Assembly (NCBI RefSeq): GCF_022627575.1
Contig: NZ_JADEYQ010000001.1
Location: 588,001-652,000, forward strand
Origin: Sphingobacterium rhinopitheci
GTDB taxonomy: Bacteria; Bacteroidota; Bacteroidia; Sphingobacteriales; Sphingobacteriaceae
Length of the DNA stretch: 64,000 nt
Direction: 5' to 3'
In this document: piece by piece, positions 36,101 to 44,700 of the stretch
Layout of the letters: each line of letters opens with the position of its first letter
How positions within the stretch are numbered: position 1 is the first letter of the stretch
Made by a program: the position numbers and the translations under genes
The notes under the pieces: model-generated
The model's input: the letters and a program-made list of their open reading frames with translations, nothing else
Told to the model about the DNA's origin: nothing
Database searches by the model: none

Positions 36101-36922
36101 TTGAATGACAAATTAAATGAACCTTTGTATTGGAAAAAGAAAGATGAGATCGGTCTTTTGATTAAGGATTACAATTATATGTTAATCAAGCTAGAAGAAA
36201 ATGCCAAACAATTACGTAATGCAGAACGTGAAAGTGCTTGGCGAGAAATGGCAAAACAAGTAGCTCATGAGATCAAAAATCCATTGACGCCCATGAAACT
36301 AGGGATTCAACATTTGAGACGTTCATTTAATGAAAATGATCCACGTTTGAAAGAACGCTTTGAAAAAATAACAAGGTCATTTATTGAACAAATTGATGCA
36401 TTAGCACATATTGCAAACGAATTCTCGACATTTGCAAAGCTTCCAGACACACGTCTAATTCCTATTGATGTAAACAAAGAGATCAATGAATCTATAGAAA
36501 CATTCAAACACAGTACTAACACGACGATAGATTTTAAAAATCTTACCGGTATAGATTTATTAATCATACTTGGTGATAGAGATCAAGCATTACGGGCCTT
36601 TAATAATTTGTTAAAAAATGCTATAGAAGCTACTTCCGTTAAAAGAAAGCATCAGATAAGTATTAGTATTGAAAAAATTGATGTTGATTGGATTAAAATA
36701 AGTGTAAAAGATAATGGTGATGGTATACCTCATGAATTAAGAAGCAATATTTTTAAGCCAAATTTCACTACTAAATCATCGGGAACAGGATTGGGATTAG
36801 CTTTTGTAAAACAAACTGTAGATGCAATGGGTGGACGAATTTACTACGAATCACACATTAATGTTGGCACCACATTCTTCATTGAATTACCAATCTACAA
36901 AGAAAATAAAACATTACAATAG
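33179..36922 (+). CDS. Very large membrane sensor histidine kinase (NtrY-like)
   Basis: A 1247-residue kinase. The N-terminus has a first helix (about 7-22) and an extracytoplasmic stretch, then a cluster of about seven helices between 205 and 470, a second soluble sensor region (about 480-710), a helix near 715-735, another near 770-790, a third soluble region, a helix at about 940-960, a HAMP-like linker, and an NtrY-type kinase core with His1030 in AHEIKNPLTPMKLG. The HATPase has NLLKNAIEA, DNGDGIP and GTGLGLAFV. No response regulator is adjacent and the ligand is unknown. The start ATG at 33179 leads directly into the first helix. Confidence 0.9.
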   Translation: MKTNIRVLLLILTLLFLGTALTIRHTVTDTDILELDTKYLNKNLLKKENLVNEIFSDSLLLKTFDNSENYPLHVKDIAKKYLDQHVYLYIYKNNTPIFWATNSYVPTKLSTFSKQTSYIQEENSSYVAKEKELSNGKKLLALIPIEQEFISLKNSKKKKLLDYLQADNIEIAQFSDSENIRNIYSPDDSLLFSVKLKSGKHDNIYIRLQLLCWFFASICFIIIVTNICHHLAKRKKPLKSILLLGITLFLIRIFDLETNWISSLSNLDIFLPEKYSYNYFSPNIWAYLINTLSIFWLIVYTLSIKKYIKVSNKLKHPVLSILIYYILLSFLYIFYTYIFDQLATLITYSSDYQKDLAKFLYSNSLTYIHIIIYSISIVSLILLTDFILRIVEQLNLKNITALNIQLVVLIQFIIIFSTSGNLSIISILIGILIMARLFDNIVSPEINKYIHVVTLIIIALITNIKFSEANKQTLLEQMKITISAIQSEDDIQAISNFKKLEKDILQDKQLKLLLGYAKRHENDEIINEYIRKKYLNDYISKYHFKGYYFENDIPLGNYNSQIIDIFREKVIGQSIKVDETDLFYKSQITGIGIYEYFSIIRIPISYNTNATLILDFTNKNSNDIIYNLTGGKSVLTNFQNSNEDSYAIYRGNNLVAQKGSYIYSNRDRNIPKVKNEFIKYDSQDGYYHLIYRNNEDETIIVSKPDQPYWQFIAFTSVIFLLLYVLSFLTKLVLHIIPRYSKREFRLRYLNYQIREIYNTIRYSTRIQTLVISSVLVAILISGLITFFSIRIQTKQTRENTRLKYIAEVANKLELKILTENNNDQISHLQELMKSIADVVVTDFNLFDNSGKLVYTTQPKIFEQNFLSIYMNPTAFIELNVLKKTETHNEVVMANYSYESIYATIKNSNYNTVAYLGIPYYDSQEIDLESRDILLNTIFNIYTIIIIVFAFLSLYIANKITEPLQLIRKKLSTTNLNDKLNEPLYWKKKDEIGLLIKDYNYMLIKLEENAKQLRNAERESAWREMAKQVAHEIKNPLTPMKLGIQHLRRSFNENDPRLKERFEKITRSFIEQIDALAHIANEFSTFAKLPDTRLIPIDVNKEINESIETFKHSTNTTIDFKNLTGIDLLIILGDRDQALRAFNNLLKNAIEATSVKRKHQISISIEKIDVDWIKISVKDNGDGIPHELRSNIFKPNFTTKSSGTGLGLAFVKQTVDAMGGRIYYESHINVGTTFFIELPIYKENKTLQ

Positions 36923-36992
36923 TATTTTTACATGATTCATATGTACGAAAAAAAATAAAGCACTATATTCGTTCAAAAAAACACTAATTAAT

Positions 36993-38180
36993 ATGAATTG
37001 GAGAAAATCTCTATTTGTTGCAGCTGCACTATTAGCTACAAGCGCGCAAACATTTGCTCAAGACAATTTAATAAATGCACTTAATAACAATGTAAGTGAT
37101 AAAAGTAAAGAAGGCTTTGTCTTTACAGAATTAATTAATTTAGGTAATACATCGATTAAAGATCAAGGTTCTTCGGGTACATGTTGGGCATATTCTGGAA
37201 ATTCATTCCTAGAGTCTGAGATGATTCGCCAAGGCAAAAAACCTGTAGAAATATCACCAATCTTTACGGCCTACTATACCTACTTAGAAAAGTCTAAAAA
37301 TTATGTTAGACTACACGGTAACCAAGCGCAAGGTGAAGGAGGTCAATTGCATGATGTATTGACAATATTCCGCAAATTTGGAGCTGTACCTCAAGAAACA
37401 TATACAGGATTACGCGAAGGACAAACTAGAAATAATTTCGCTGAAATGTCTTCTATCTTACAGGGGATGAATGCAAATATTGTTAAAAACAAAAAGTTAA
37501 CTCCAGAGTGGCAAAATGCTGTTAAAGGTGTAATGAATGCTTATTTAGGTGAAATACCTGAGACATTCGAATATAATGGCAAAACATATACTCCACGTAC
37601 TTGGGCAGACCAAGTAGTAGGCATCAACCCTGACGAATATATAGGTATCAGTTCCTTTAAAGAATATCCATACTACAAACCATTTGTATTATTAATTCCT
37701 GACAACTGGTCTTTCGAGAGCTTTTACAATGTAAAAATGAATGAATTGACAGAAGTAATTGACCATGCTTTAGAAAATGGTTTTACCGTTGCTTGGGCTA
37801 CAGATGTTTCCGAAAAATACTTTAGTTGGAAAAATGGTATTGCTTTTGTTCCTGAAAAAGATTTCGATAAAATGAGCAAAGAGGAACAAGCTAATTTATT
37901 CAATGGTCCAAAACCAGAGGCTCAAATAACAGAAGAGTTACGCCAATTAGCATTTGATGATTATTCAACAACGGATGACCATGGTATGCATATCGTAGGT
38001 CTTGTTAAAGATCAAAATGGTAAAGAATACTATATTGTTAAAAACTCTTGGGGAGCATCCAATGATTACAAAGGATACATGTATGTTACCAAAGAATTTG
38101 TAAAATATAAAACTCTTACTATCCTTTTGAATAAAAATGGCTTATCAAAAGAAATAACAAAAAAATTAGGATTAAAATAA
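36993..38180 (+). CDS. C1-family cysteine peptidase (bleomycin hydrolase/aminopeptidase C type)
   Basis: A 395-residue exported peptidase with a signal peptide ending near TFAQD. The papain-fold triad is intact: Cys in DQGSSGTCWAYS, His in DDHGMHIVG and Asn in VKNSWG. The spacing and EGGQLHDVL segment match the PepC/bleomycin hydrolase branch, but unlike cytosolic PepC it carries an export signal. It should work in the periplasm or outside the cell, as an aminopeptidase. It is single-gene, with a terminator downstream. Confidence 0.9.
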   Translation: MNWRKSLFVAAALLATSAQTFAQDNLINALNNNVSDKSKEGFVFTELINLGNTSIKDQGSSGTCWAYSGNSFLESEMIRQGKKPVEISPIFTAYYTYLEKSKNYVRLHGNQAQGEGGQLHDVLTIFRKFGAVPQETYTGLREGQTRNNFAEMSSILQGMNANIVKNKKLTPEWQNAVKGVMNAYLGEIPETFEYNGKTYTPRTWADQVVGINPDEYIGISSFKEYPYYKPFVLLIPDNWSFESFYNVKMNELTEVIDHALENGFTVAWATDVSEKYFSWKNGIAFVPEKDFDKMSKEEQANLFNGPKPEAQITEELRQLAFDDYSTTDDHGMHIVGLVKDQNGKEYYIVKNSWGASNDYKGYMYVTKEFVKYKTLTILLNKNGLSKEITKKLGLK

Positions 38181-38191
38181 AAGTAAATAAA

Positions 38192-38216
38192 AACGGCATC
38201 TAAAATTAGGTGCCGT
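38192..38216 (+). terminator. Terminator of the C1 peptidase gene
   Basis: An 11-bp stem (38192-38202 with 38206-38216, one wobble) is followed by CTTTATTTATT. It lies 8 nt before the end of the convergent thioesterase gene. Confidence 0.7.
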
Positions 38217-38223
38217 TCTTTAT

Positions 38224-38754
38224 TTATTCCCCATCAATTCCAAATAAGGATATCAATTTTTTGAGCTTGGGCGCATCTTTAGGGCTTAATTTGCCTGCCA
38301 ATATCAACCGCATCTCTCTACGTCGAAGTGCTGCTTCAAACAATTGTATTTCCTGCTCTGTTTCAGGTACTAATTCAGGAACTTGCTTAGGCTTCCCTAC
38401 AGGATCTATAGCTACAAAAGTATAATAAGCTTCATTGGTCTTGACCTTAGTTGCCTGTGGCAAATTTTGAGCAAATATCTCCATACGTACTTCTACAGAA
38501 GAATTAAACGCACGGGTTACTTGTGCTTGTATCGTTACTACCTCGCCTAATTTTATAGAGCGACTGAATGAAACATTATCTACAGATACGGTTACTACGA
38601 CATTACTGCAATGCTTTTGAGCAGCCATAGCTGAGCAAATATCCATCCAGTACAATAATCGGCCACCCATAAGATTACCAAATGTATTGGTATCATTGGG
38701 AAGTACCAACTCATTCATCTCCGTATAAGACTCTTTTGCAAATTTACCTGCCAT
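38224..38754 (-). CDS. Acyl-CoA thioesterase (YciA/ACOT hotdog type)
   Basis: A 176-residue hotdog thioesterase with LPNDTNTFGNLMGGRLLYWMD, the YciA/BFIT pattern containing the conserved Asn and Gly-Gly-x-Leu-hydrophobic-Asp, and VTVSVDNVSFSRSIKLGE. It hydrolyses acyl-CoA thioesters; its chain-length preference is unknown. Its start lies 11 nt inside the end of the upstream reductase gene, so it is co-translated with it. Confidence 0.92.
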   Translation of the reverse strand: MAGKFAKESYTEMNELVLPNDTNTFGNLMGGRLLYWMDICSAMAAQKHCSNVVVTVSVDNVSFSRSIKLGEVVTIQAQVTRAFNSSVEVRMEIFAQNLPQATKVKTNEAYYTFVAIDPVGKPKQVPELVPETEQEIQLFEAALRRREMRLILAGKLSPKDAPKLKKLISLFGIDGE

Positions 38755-39655
38755 ATCTTTTTAATTGATCACAAATATACGTCAAAGATTCCACAAAGGG
38801 TGTTGGTTGATACTTTAACACTATTTTTGATTTCTTTAAATTAAAACCAGTCATCCGAGGTCTATTATTTTCCTGCCCTAATTCCTTAGCCGTAATAGGC
38901 GAAATTAATTCCTTTTTAAGAGATAAAGCATCAGCAATTTTATACACCGACTCTTCTATGGTCATTAACTCATCTCCTGAAATATGAAAAATTCCCTTAG
39001 CATGCATATTCATCGCTAACAAACAGGACTGAGCGAGATCATCCACCCAAGTAGGCATACGCCATTGATCAGAAACTACTTTAATAGGCTTGTTTTGTTC
39101 TAACTGCCCTTTTGCCCACAACACTAAATTTCCTCTGCTACGATCGGGAATAGCACCATATACCAGAATAGTTCGCAAAATTGCTGCTGTAGCACCTGAA
39201 GCAAGCACTGCATTTTCAGCTAATATCTTTGACTGACCATAATAGTTTACAGCTTTGGTACTATCCTCTTCCGAATATGGGCCTTCTGTGCCATCAAATA
39301 CAAAATCAGTACTTATAAAAGTGAAATGGCTATTGTTATCTTTAGCATACTGACTTAAATACTCCGTCAATGCTACATTGATAAGATCAGCATATTGTTT
39401 ATCTTCCTCACAAGCTTCGACAGCTGTTACAGCGGCAGTATGCAGGATATGGGTAGGCTTAAATTTAGTAATCTCCTGTTTTAAAACTTCAAAATCCACA
39501 AGATCCAATCTCACAAATTCATCATCATTCAAATAAATGTTTCTATTAGCGGATTTAGAAACCCCCAATACATTGTATGGTAACTGTTCATCCTTAATTA
39601 ACTCACAAAACTTTTGAGCTAGAAAACCATTAGACCCAGTAATAAAAATTCGCAT
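38744..39655 (-). CDS. RmlD-like NAD(P)-dependent sugar reductase/epimerase (SDR)
   Basis: A 303-residue extended short-chain dehydrogenase. The Rossmann motif is TGSNGFLAQKF, the Tyr-Lys pair sits in YYGQSKILAE, STDFVFDG is the typical RmlD Ser/Thr strand, and WRMPTWVDDLA recalls dTDP-4-dehydrorhamnose reductase. No other rhamnose genes are adjacent, so the substrate is uncertain. It is followed 3 nt upstream by the M28 peptidase gene and overlaps the thioesterase gene, which suggests one transcript of mixed functions. Confidence 0.85.
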   Translation of the reverse strand: MRIFITGSNGFLAQKFCELIKDEQLPYNVLGVSKSANRNIYLNDDEFVRLDLVDFEVLKQEITKFKPTHILHTAAVTAVEACEEDKQYADLINVALTEYLSQYAKDNNSHFTFISTDFVFDGTEGPYSEEDSTKAVNYYGQSKILAENAVLASGATAAILRTILVYGAIPDRSRGNLVLWAKGQLEQNKPIKVVSDQWRMPTWVDDLAQSCLLAMNMHAKGIFHISGDELMTIEESVYKIADALSLKKELISPITAKELGQENNRPRMTGFNLKKSKIVLKYQPTPFVESLTYICDQLKRYGR

Positions 39656-39658
39656 ATA

Positions 39659-40597
39659 TTAGTTTGTCCAAATAAATTTCATTTTCCCTTCCTTCATAGA
39701 ATTATTAATCACCGCGATCTCTAATTCTAAAATTGACTTCAATGCCATATAATTAATCTTATCCGCATCATCTCCTATTTTGTGGTAATCATCATGCCCT
39801 CCAGTATGGAAAAATAAAACAGGAATATCCTTTTTATAGAATGACGTTTGATCGGAACCGCCATTCCCATCTTTACTGAGGTTGAATTTGATATCAGAGG
39901 TAATATCTTTAAATATAATGGGAAAACTAGGACTAGTACCATAACCAATAATTGCTAAACCATTGTCCTTGTTATAGCGACCTATCATATCCATATTCAA
40001 CATCCAATCGATCGTAGATAAGGGAATAGTTGGATGATTAGTCCAATATTTTGACCCTAATAATCCCAACTCTTCCGCACTAAAAGCAATAAATAAAAAA
40101 TTATAATTTTCTACAATACCATTAGTAGCATACACACGAGCCAGCTCAAGCAATCCTGCTACACCAGAGGCGTTATCATCTGCACCATTATGAATGTGCC
40201 CTATATTGGTTATTGTATCTCTAGAGCCACCAAAATCACCTAATCCTAAGTGATCATAATGAGCACCTATTACAATAGTGTATGGAGCTCCATTGTCAAT
40301 AAAACCTATGATATTTTGTGCTGTACGAATACTATCTAGTACTGGAACACGGCTAACTTTAGCTTCAAATTGTTGTCGATATCCGATTTCGCCTTTTGGA
40401 ACAAGTTTATATTTTTTAAAATAGCTTTCAATATAATCAGCCGCCTTTTCAAGTTCGGCGCTACCAGTAGCTCTTCCTTTCATTTTATCATCTGCAAGGT
40501 GATAAATATGCTTTTTTAGATTTTTTATTTCTATTTGCTGTGCAAAAGAAGGTGCAATGATAAAAAGCAAATAAAACAGAAAAAATAGGTTTCTCAT
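39659..40597 (-). CDS. Exported M28 metallopeptidase
   Basis: A 312-residue peptidase with a signal peptide (ending near PSFAQ). Zinc ligands and catalytic residues of the M28 (aminopeptidase Y/S) family are seen: HYDHLG, HNGADDNASGVAGLLELA, FSAEELGLLGS, NMDMIGR, and HTGGHDDYHKIGDD near the end. It should act as an aminopeptidase in the periplasm or at the surface. It is the first gene of a three-gene minus-strand run. Confidence 0.93.
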   Translation of the reverse strand: MRNLFFLFYLLFIIAPSFAQQIEIKNLKKHIYHLADDKMKGRATGSAELEKAADYIESYFKKYKLVPKGEIGYRQQFEAKVSRVPVLDSIRTAQNIIGFIDNGAPYTIVIGAHYDHLGLGDFGGSRDTITNIGHIHNGADDNASGVAGLLELARVYATNGIVENYNFLFIAFSAEELGLLGSKYWTNHPTIPLSTIDWMLNMDMIGRYNKDNGLAIIGYGTSPSFPIIFKDITSDIKFNLSKDGNGGSDQTSFYKKDIPVLFFHTGGHDDYHKIGDDADKINYMALKSILELEIAVINNSMKEGKMKFIWTN

Positions 40598-40626
40598 TGT
40601 TTATAACTATTAGTTGAATTCAAATT

Positions 40627-40680
40627 TAATATTAAAAAATAAGAGCGAGAATAATTTCTCGCTCTTATTTTTTAATATTA
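40627..40680 (-). terminator. 24-bp perfect terminator hairpin overlapping the lspA stop
   Basis: Arms 40627-40650 and 40657-40680 are perfectly complementary, with a six-base loop. The core AAGAGCGAGA is flanked by U-rich arms on both strands. The lspA stop codon (40678-40680) is the last part of one arm. Upstream of the M28 gene it also shields against read-through. Confidence 0.85.
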
Positions 40681-41325
40681 ATCTTCTCTAATTTCGTCGT
40701 GTAAATTATTACTTTCCTGGTGCTCTTCTTTGAAGTATCTTTTTTGAAAAATCAATATAAGCGCAACTCCTACAGATATGGCTGAATCAGCAACATTGAA
40801 TACAGGTCGGAAGAACAGGAAATGTTCACTCCCCCATATCGGAAACCATGAAGGAAAATGACCTTCTATCAATGGAAAATATAACATATCAACTACGTAG
40901 CCATGCAAAAATGTTGCATATCCTTGCGCTGGAAATAAAGTAGCCTTTTCAAAGTATGTACTTTCACTGAAGATCATTCCATAAAAAGCAGAATCTAATA
41001 TATTACCTAATGCGCCAGCAAAGATCAATGCTACATTGAGAATAAAACCTCTATTGTATTTGTTTTTGATCATATAATGTAGACCATAACCAATACCACA
41101 TACAGCGATAATTCTAAATACACTTAAGAATAATTTACCATATTCACCACCAAATTCCATCCCATACGCCATCCCTGGATTTTCGATAAAATGAATAAGA
41201 ACCTTATTCCCTATCACATTGAAACTTTCGCCGATAGTCATATTCAATTTGACCCATATCTTAGAGATTTGGTCTATAAGCAATATAATCACAATTAATG
41301 TAATAGGCTTTGTATATCCTTTCAT
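40678..41325 (-). CDS. lspA: Lipoprotein signal peptidase
   Basis: A 215-residue inner-membrane aspartic peptidase that removes signal peptides from diacylglyceryl-modified prolipoproteins. The two catalytic aspartates are in GNILDSAFYG and FNVADSAIS; the beginning LIDQISKIWVKLN is also typical. It is longer than E. coli LspA because of an insertion between the catalytic motifs (about residues 120-170), common in Bacteroidota. It is the last gene after ileS and the DksA-like gene, separated from them by a weak hairpin. Confidence 0.95.
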   Translation of the reverse strand: MKGYTKPITLIVIILLIDQISKIWVKLNMTIGESFNVIGNKVLIHFIENPGMAYGMEFGGEYGKLFLSVFRIIAVCGIGYGLHYMIKNKYNRGFILNVALIFAGALGNILDSAFYGMIFSESTYFEKATLFPAQGYATFLHGYVVDMLYFPLIEGHFPSWFPIWGSEHFLFFRPVFNVADSAISVGVALILIFQKRYFKEEHQESNNLHDEIRED

Positions 41326-41340
41326 AATGATTTCATAAAA

Positions 41341-41370
41341 TAGCCTTTACAACATATATTGCAAAGGCTA
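41341..41370 (-). terminator. Weak hairpin between the DksA-like gene and lspA
   Basis: TAGCCTTT/AAAGGCTA (8 bp, extended by two weaker pairs) is followed on the minus strand by TTTTAT. It may end part of the ileS transcript before lspA. Confidence 0.45.
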
Positions 41371-41391
41371 CTAAACTATTTTAAATAATTT

Positions 41392-41778
41392 TTAATATTG
41401 TTTATTTTTTGCCTCTATACTCAATGTAGTATGTGGCACAGCTTTAAGACGTTCTTTTTGAATTAACTTACCTGTCTCACGACAAACACCATAAGTTTTA
41501 TTTTCAATACGTACCAAAGCAGCCTCTAGATTGTCAATAAATTTCTTTTGACGTGCTGCCAATTGATTTGTTTGCTCTTTCTCCAAAGTTGCAGAACCAT
41601 CCTCTAATGTTTTGTATGTACCCGCAGTATCATCCGTTCCATTAGCATTGCTGTTACTTAGTGTTCTTGTTAGCGCACCTAATTCTTCTTTAGCAATAGC
41701 AATTTTATCGAGTATGATAGTTTTGAATTCTTGTAATTCGGCATCACTATAACGTGTTTTTTCTGTGTTTTCTCCCAT
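41392..41778 (-). CDS. TraR/DksA family protein with degenerate zinc finger
   Basis: A 128-residue DksA-like protein. Helical coiled-coil arms (about 12-95) carry a tip with acidic residues (GTDDTAGT), then a YGVCRETGKLI ... VPHTTLS end. Standard DksA has four cysteines for zinc; here only one (Cys99) exists in the whole protein, the others being Thr, His and Leu at the matching places. The fold may be zinc-free. Members bind the RNA polymerase secondary channel, often with ppGpp. It lies 2 nt after ileS and before lspA. Confidence 0.9.
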   Translation of the reverse strand: MGENTEKTRYSDAELQEFKTIILDKIAIAKEELGALTRTLSNSNANGTDDTAGTYKTLEDGSATLEKEQTNQLAARQKKFIDNLEAALVRIENKTYGVCRETGKLIQKERLKAVPHTTLSIEAKNKQY

Positions 41779-41780
41779 AA

Positions 41781-44700
41781 TTAATTTTTTACAATTAATA
41801 CTTTAAGTTTAATATCATTGATTTCGATAATGTCATCTGCAATCAATGTGTTAGTAAATTCAAATGAATCAGCTAATATTTCTGCGCAAATATAAGATAA
41901 ATTATTGTTTGCAGCTTCTTCAATTTCATTATTTTCAGTCAGTTGTACTTTAATACGATCTGTTACTTCAAAACCCTTTTCTTTTCTTAAGTTTTGAAGA
42001 CGATTTATCAACTCACGTGCTATACCTTCTTTCTTTAACTCCGCTGTAATCTGTACATCTAATGCTACAGTAAGGTTAGCCAAGTTAGCCACTTGCCATC
42101 CAGCTACATCCTCCGCAATAATCTCTACATCTTCAAGCCCAATCGTATAAGGCGTACCTTCTAAAGCTAAAGCGCCTTCTTTTTCTAAAATAGAAATATG
42201 CTCCGCTCCTAACGCTTGAATAGCAGTACTTACCAATTTCATGTCTTTACCTACTTTAGCTCCTAAAGCTTTGAAGTTAGGTTTTATTTTCTTCTTGATT
42301 ATACCTGCAGTATCGGTGATGAACTCAATTTCTTTGATGTTCGTCTCTGACAAGATTAAATCCTTTACCTTTTCTACTTTCTCTTGGAATGCAGAATCTA
42401 GTACAGGAACCAATATTTTACTTAATGGCTGACGTACATTGATACTTACTTTCTTACGTAGGGACAATGTCAATGAAGAAATATCTTGCGCCAATGCCAT
42501 TCTTTCTTCTAAGGCTTTGTCTACTAAATCTTCCTTGTACGTAGGGAAATCTGCTAAGTGAACAGATTCAAAACTTTCTTTATTAGATACTGTATTCAAA
42601 TCTAAATACAATTGATCAGCAAAGAATGGAGATACTGGCGACATCAATTTTGCGATGGTATCCAAACATGTATATAATGTTTGATACGCTGATATTTTAT
42701 CTTCAGTATACTCGCCTTTCCAGAAACGACGACGACATAAACGTACATACCAGTTACTCAAATGCTCATCCACAAAATTTTGAATAGCACGAGCAGCTTT
42801 TGTAGGTTCGTAATCGGCATAGAAAGCATCTACTTCTTTTGTCAAGCTATTCAACAAAGAAATAATCCATCTATCGATTTCTGGACGACTCTCGATTGCG
42901 ATCTCTGCTTCCGAATAATTGAAGTTGTCAATATTGGCATATAATGCAAAGAATGCATATGTATTATACAAGGTACCAAAAAATTTGCGACGAACCTCAT
43001 CTAATCCTTCTTCGTTGAATTTTAAATTGTCCCACGGAGAAGCATTACTGATCATATACCAACGTGTAGCATCTGCAGAGTACTTTTCTATCGTGGCAAA
43101 TGGATCAACACCATTACCTAGGCGTTTAGACATTTTGTTACCATTCTTGTCTAATACCAATCCGTTAGATACGACATTCTTGAAAGCTACCGAACCCCGA
43201 ACCATCGTGGAGATAGCGTGCAATGTAAAGAACCAACCACGCGTTTGATCTACTCCTTCGGCGATAAAGTCTGCCGGGAATGCAGCATCAAAACCTTCTT
43301 TGAAAGGTAGTGGATCTCCCGCTGCCATCTTATCATAGTCTAGCCCCCACTGCGCATAAGGCATTGCACCAGAATCAAACCAAACGTCAATTAGATCTGG
43401 CTCGCGGAACAATTTCTGCCCCGTCTCGGATACCAATACGATATGATCTACATATGGACGATGCAAGTCTAATTTGTCAGTACCGAATTTCTCTAGATAT
43501 TCTTTATTTAAAGCTTTTTCTTCATTTGACAACTGATCAGATACCAAAGAAGCTTCTAATAGAGATTTCAACTCAGACATCGAACCTATACAAATCTCCT
43601 CTGCCTGATCTTCGGAGCGCCAAATAGGAAGTGGCGTACCCCAATATCTAGAACGAGAAAGGTTCCAGTCCACTAAATTCTCCAACCAATTACCAAAACG
43701 ACCCGAACCTGTGGATTCAGGTTTCCAGTTGATTGTTTTATTCAATTCTACCAACTGCTCTTTTACAGCAGTAGATTTGATAAACCAGCTATCCAATGGA
43801 TAGTATAATACCGGCTTATCTGTACGCCAACAGTGAGGATACGTGTGTTCGTATTTCTTCACATCAAAGGCTTTGTTATCTTCTTTCAGCTTGATAGCGA
43901 TCAATACATCCGTAGGACGGAATTCATTATCAGCACGCTCTTCAGCAGAATAGTATTCTTCTTTTACAAAACGACCAGAAAAATCAATTACCTCTTTCAC
44001 AAAACGACCTGTACGATCTACTGTAGGCACATCTTTACCATTTTCGTCTTTTACCATGATCGCAGGTACACCAGCATCCTTGGCTACTCTAAAGTCATCA
44101 GCACCATATGTAGGCGCTATATGCACGATACCAGTACCATCTTCCGTAGTCACAAAATCCCCAGGAATCAGGCGGAAAGCTTTTTCCAATAACTCTTCAG
44201 AAGTGATATAAGGCATTAATTGGTGGTAGCGTAAACCTACTAATGCTTCACCTTTAAATTCAGCTACTTGTTTCCAAGGAACAATCTTATCCCCTACTTT
44301 AAAATCTTCAAATGAAGCATCTTGACCTTCAGCTTTAAAGTGTTTGGCGATTAAGTTTTTTGCCAATACAACAGATACAGGGGCACCTGTATACTGATTG
44401 AAAGTTTTTATTTTTACGTAATCAATCTTTGGTCCTACCGCCAATGCAGAGTTGCTCGGCAATGTCCACGGCGTAGTTGTCCATGCGATAAAAGCAACAT
44501 CCTCATCTGCAGATTCTACTAAAGAATCCAGCAAAGGATGAGATTGTGTTTTATCCAAACGAAACTGAGCTACGATAGTAGTATCTTTTACATCTTTGTA
44601 CGTACCGGGTTGATTCAATTCATGAGAGCTCAAGCCTGTACCTGCAGCAGGTGAATACGGTTGAATAGTGTATCCTTTATACAAAAGGCCTTTTTTATAA

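Noticed and set aside
43310..43627. Open frames antisense to ileS (here and at 42919-43248, 43833-44192)
   Set aside because: They lie fully opposite a conserved gene, have no start context and no recognisable protein features.
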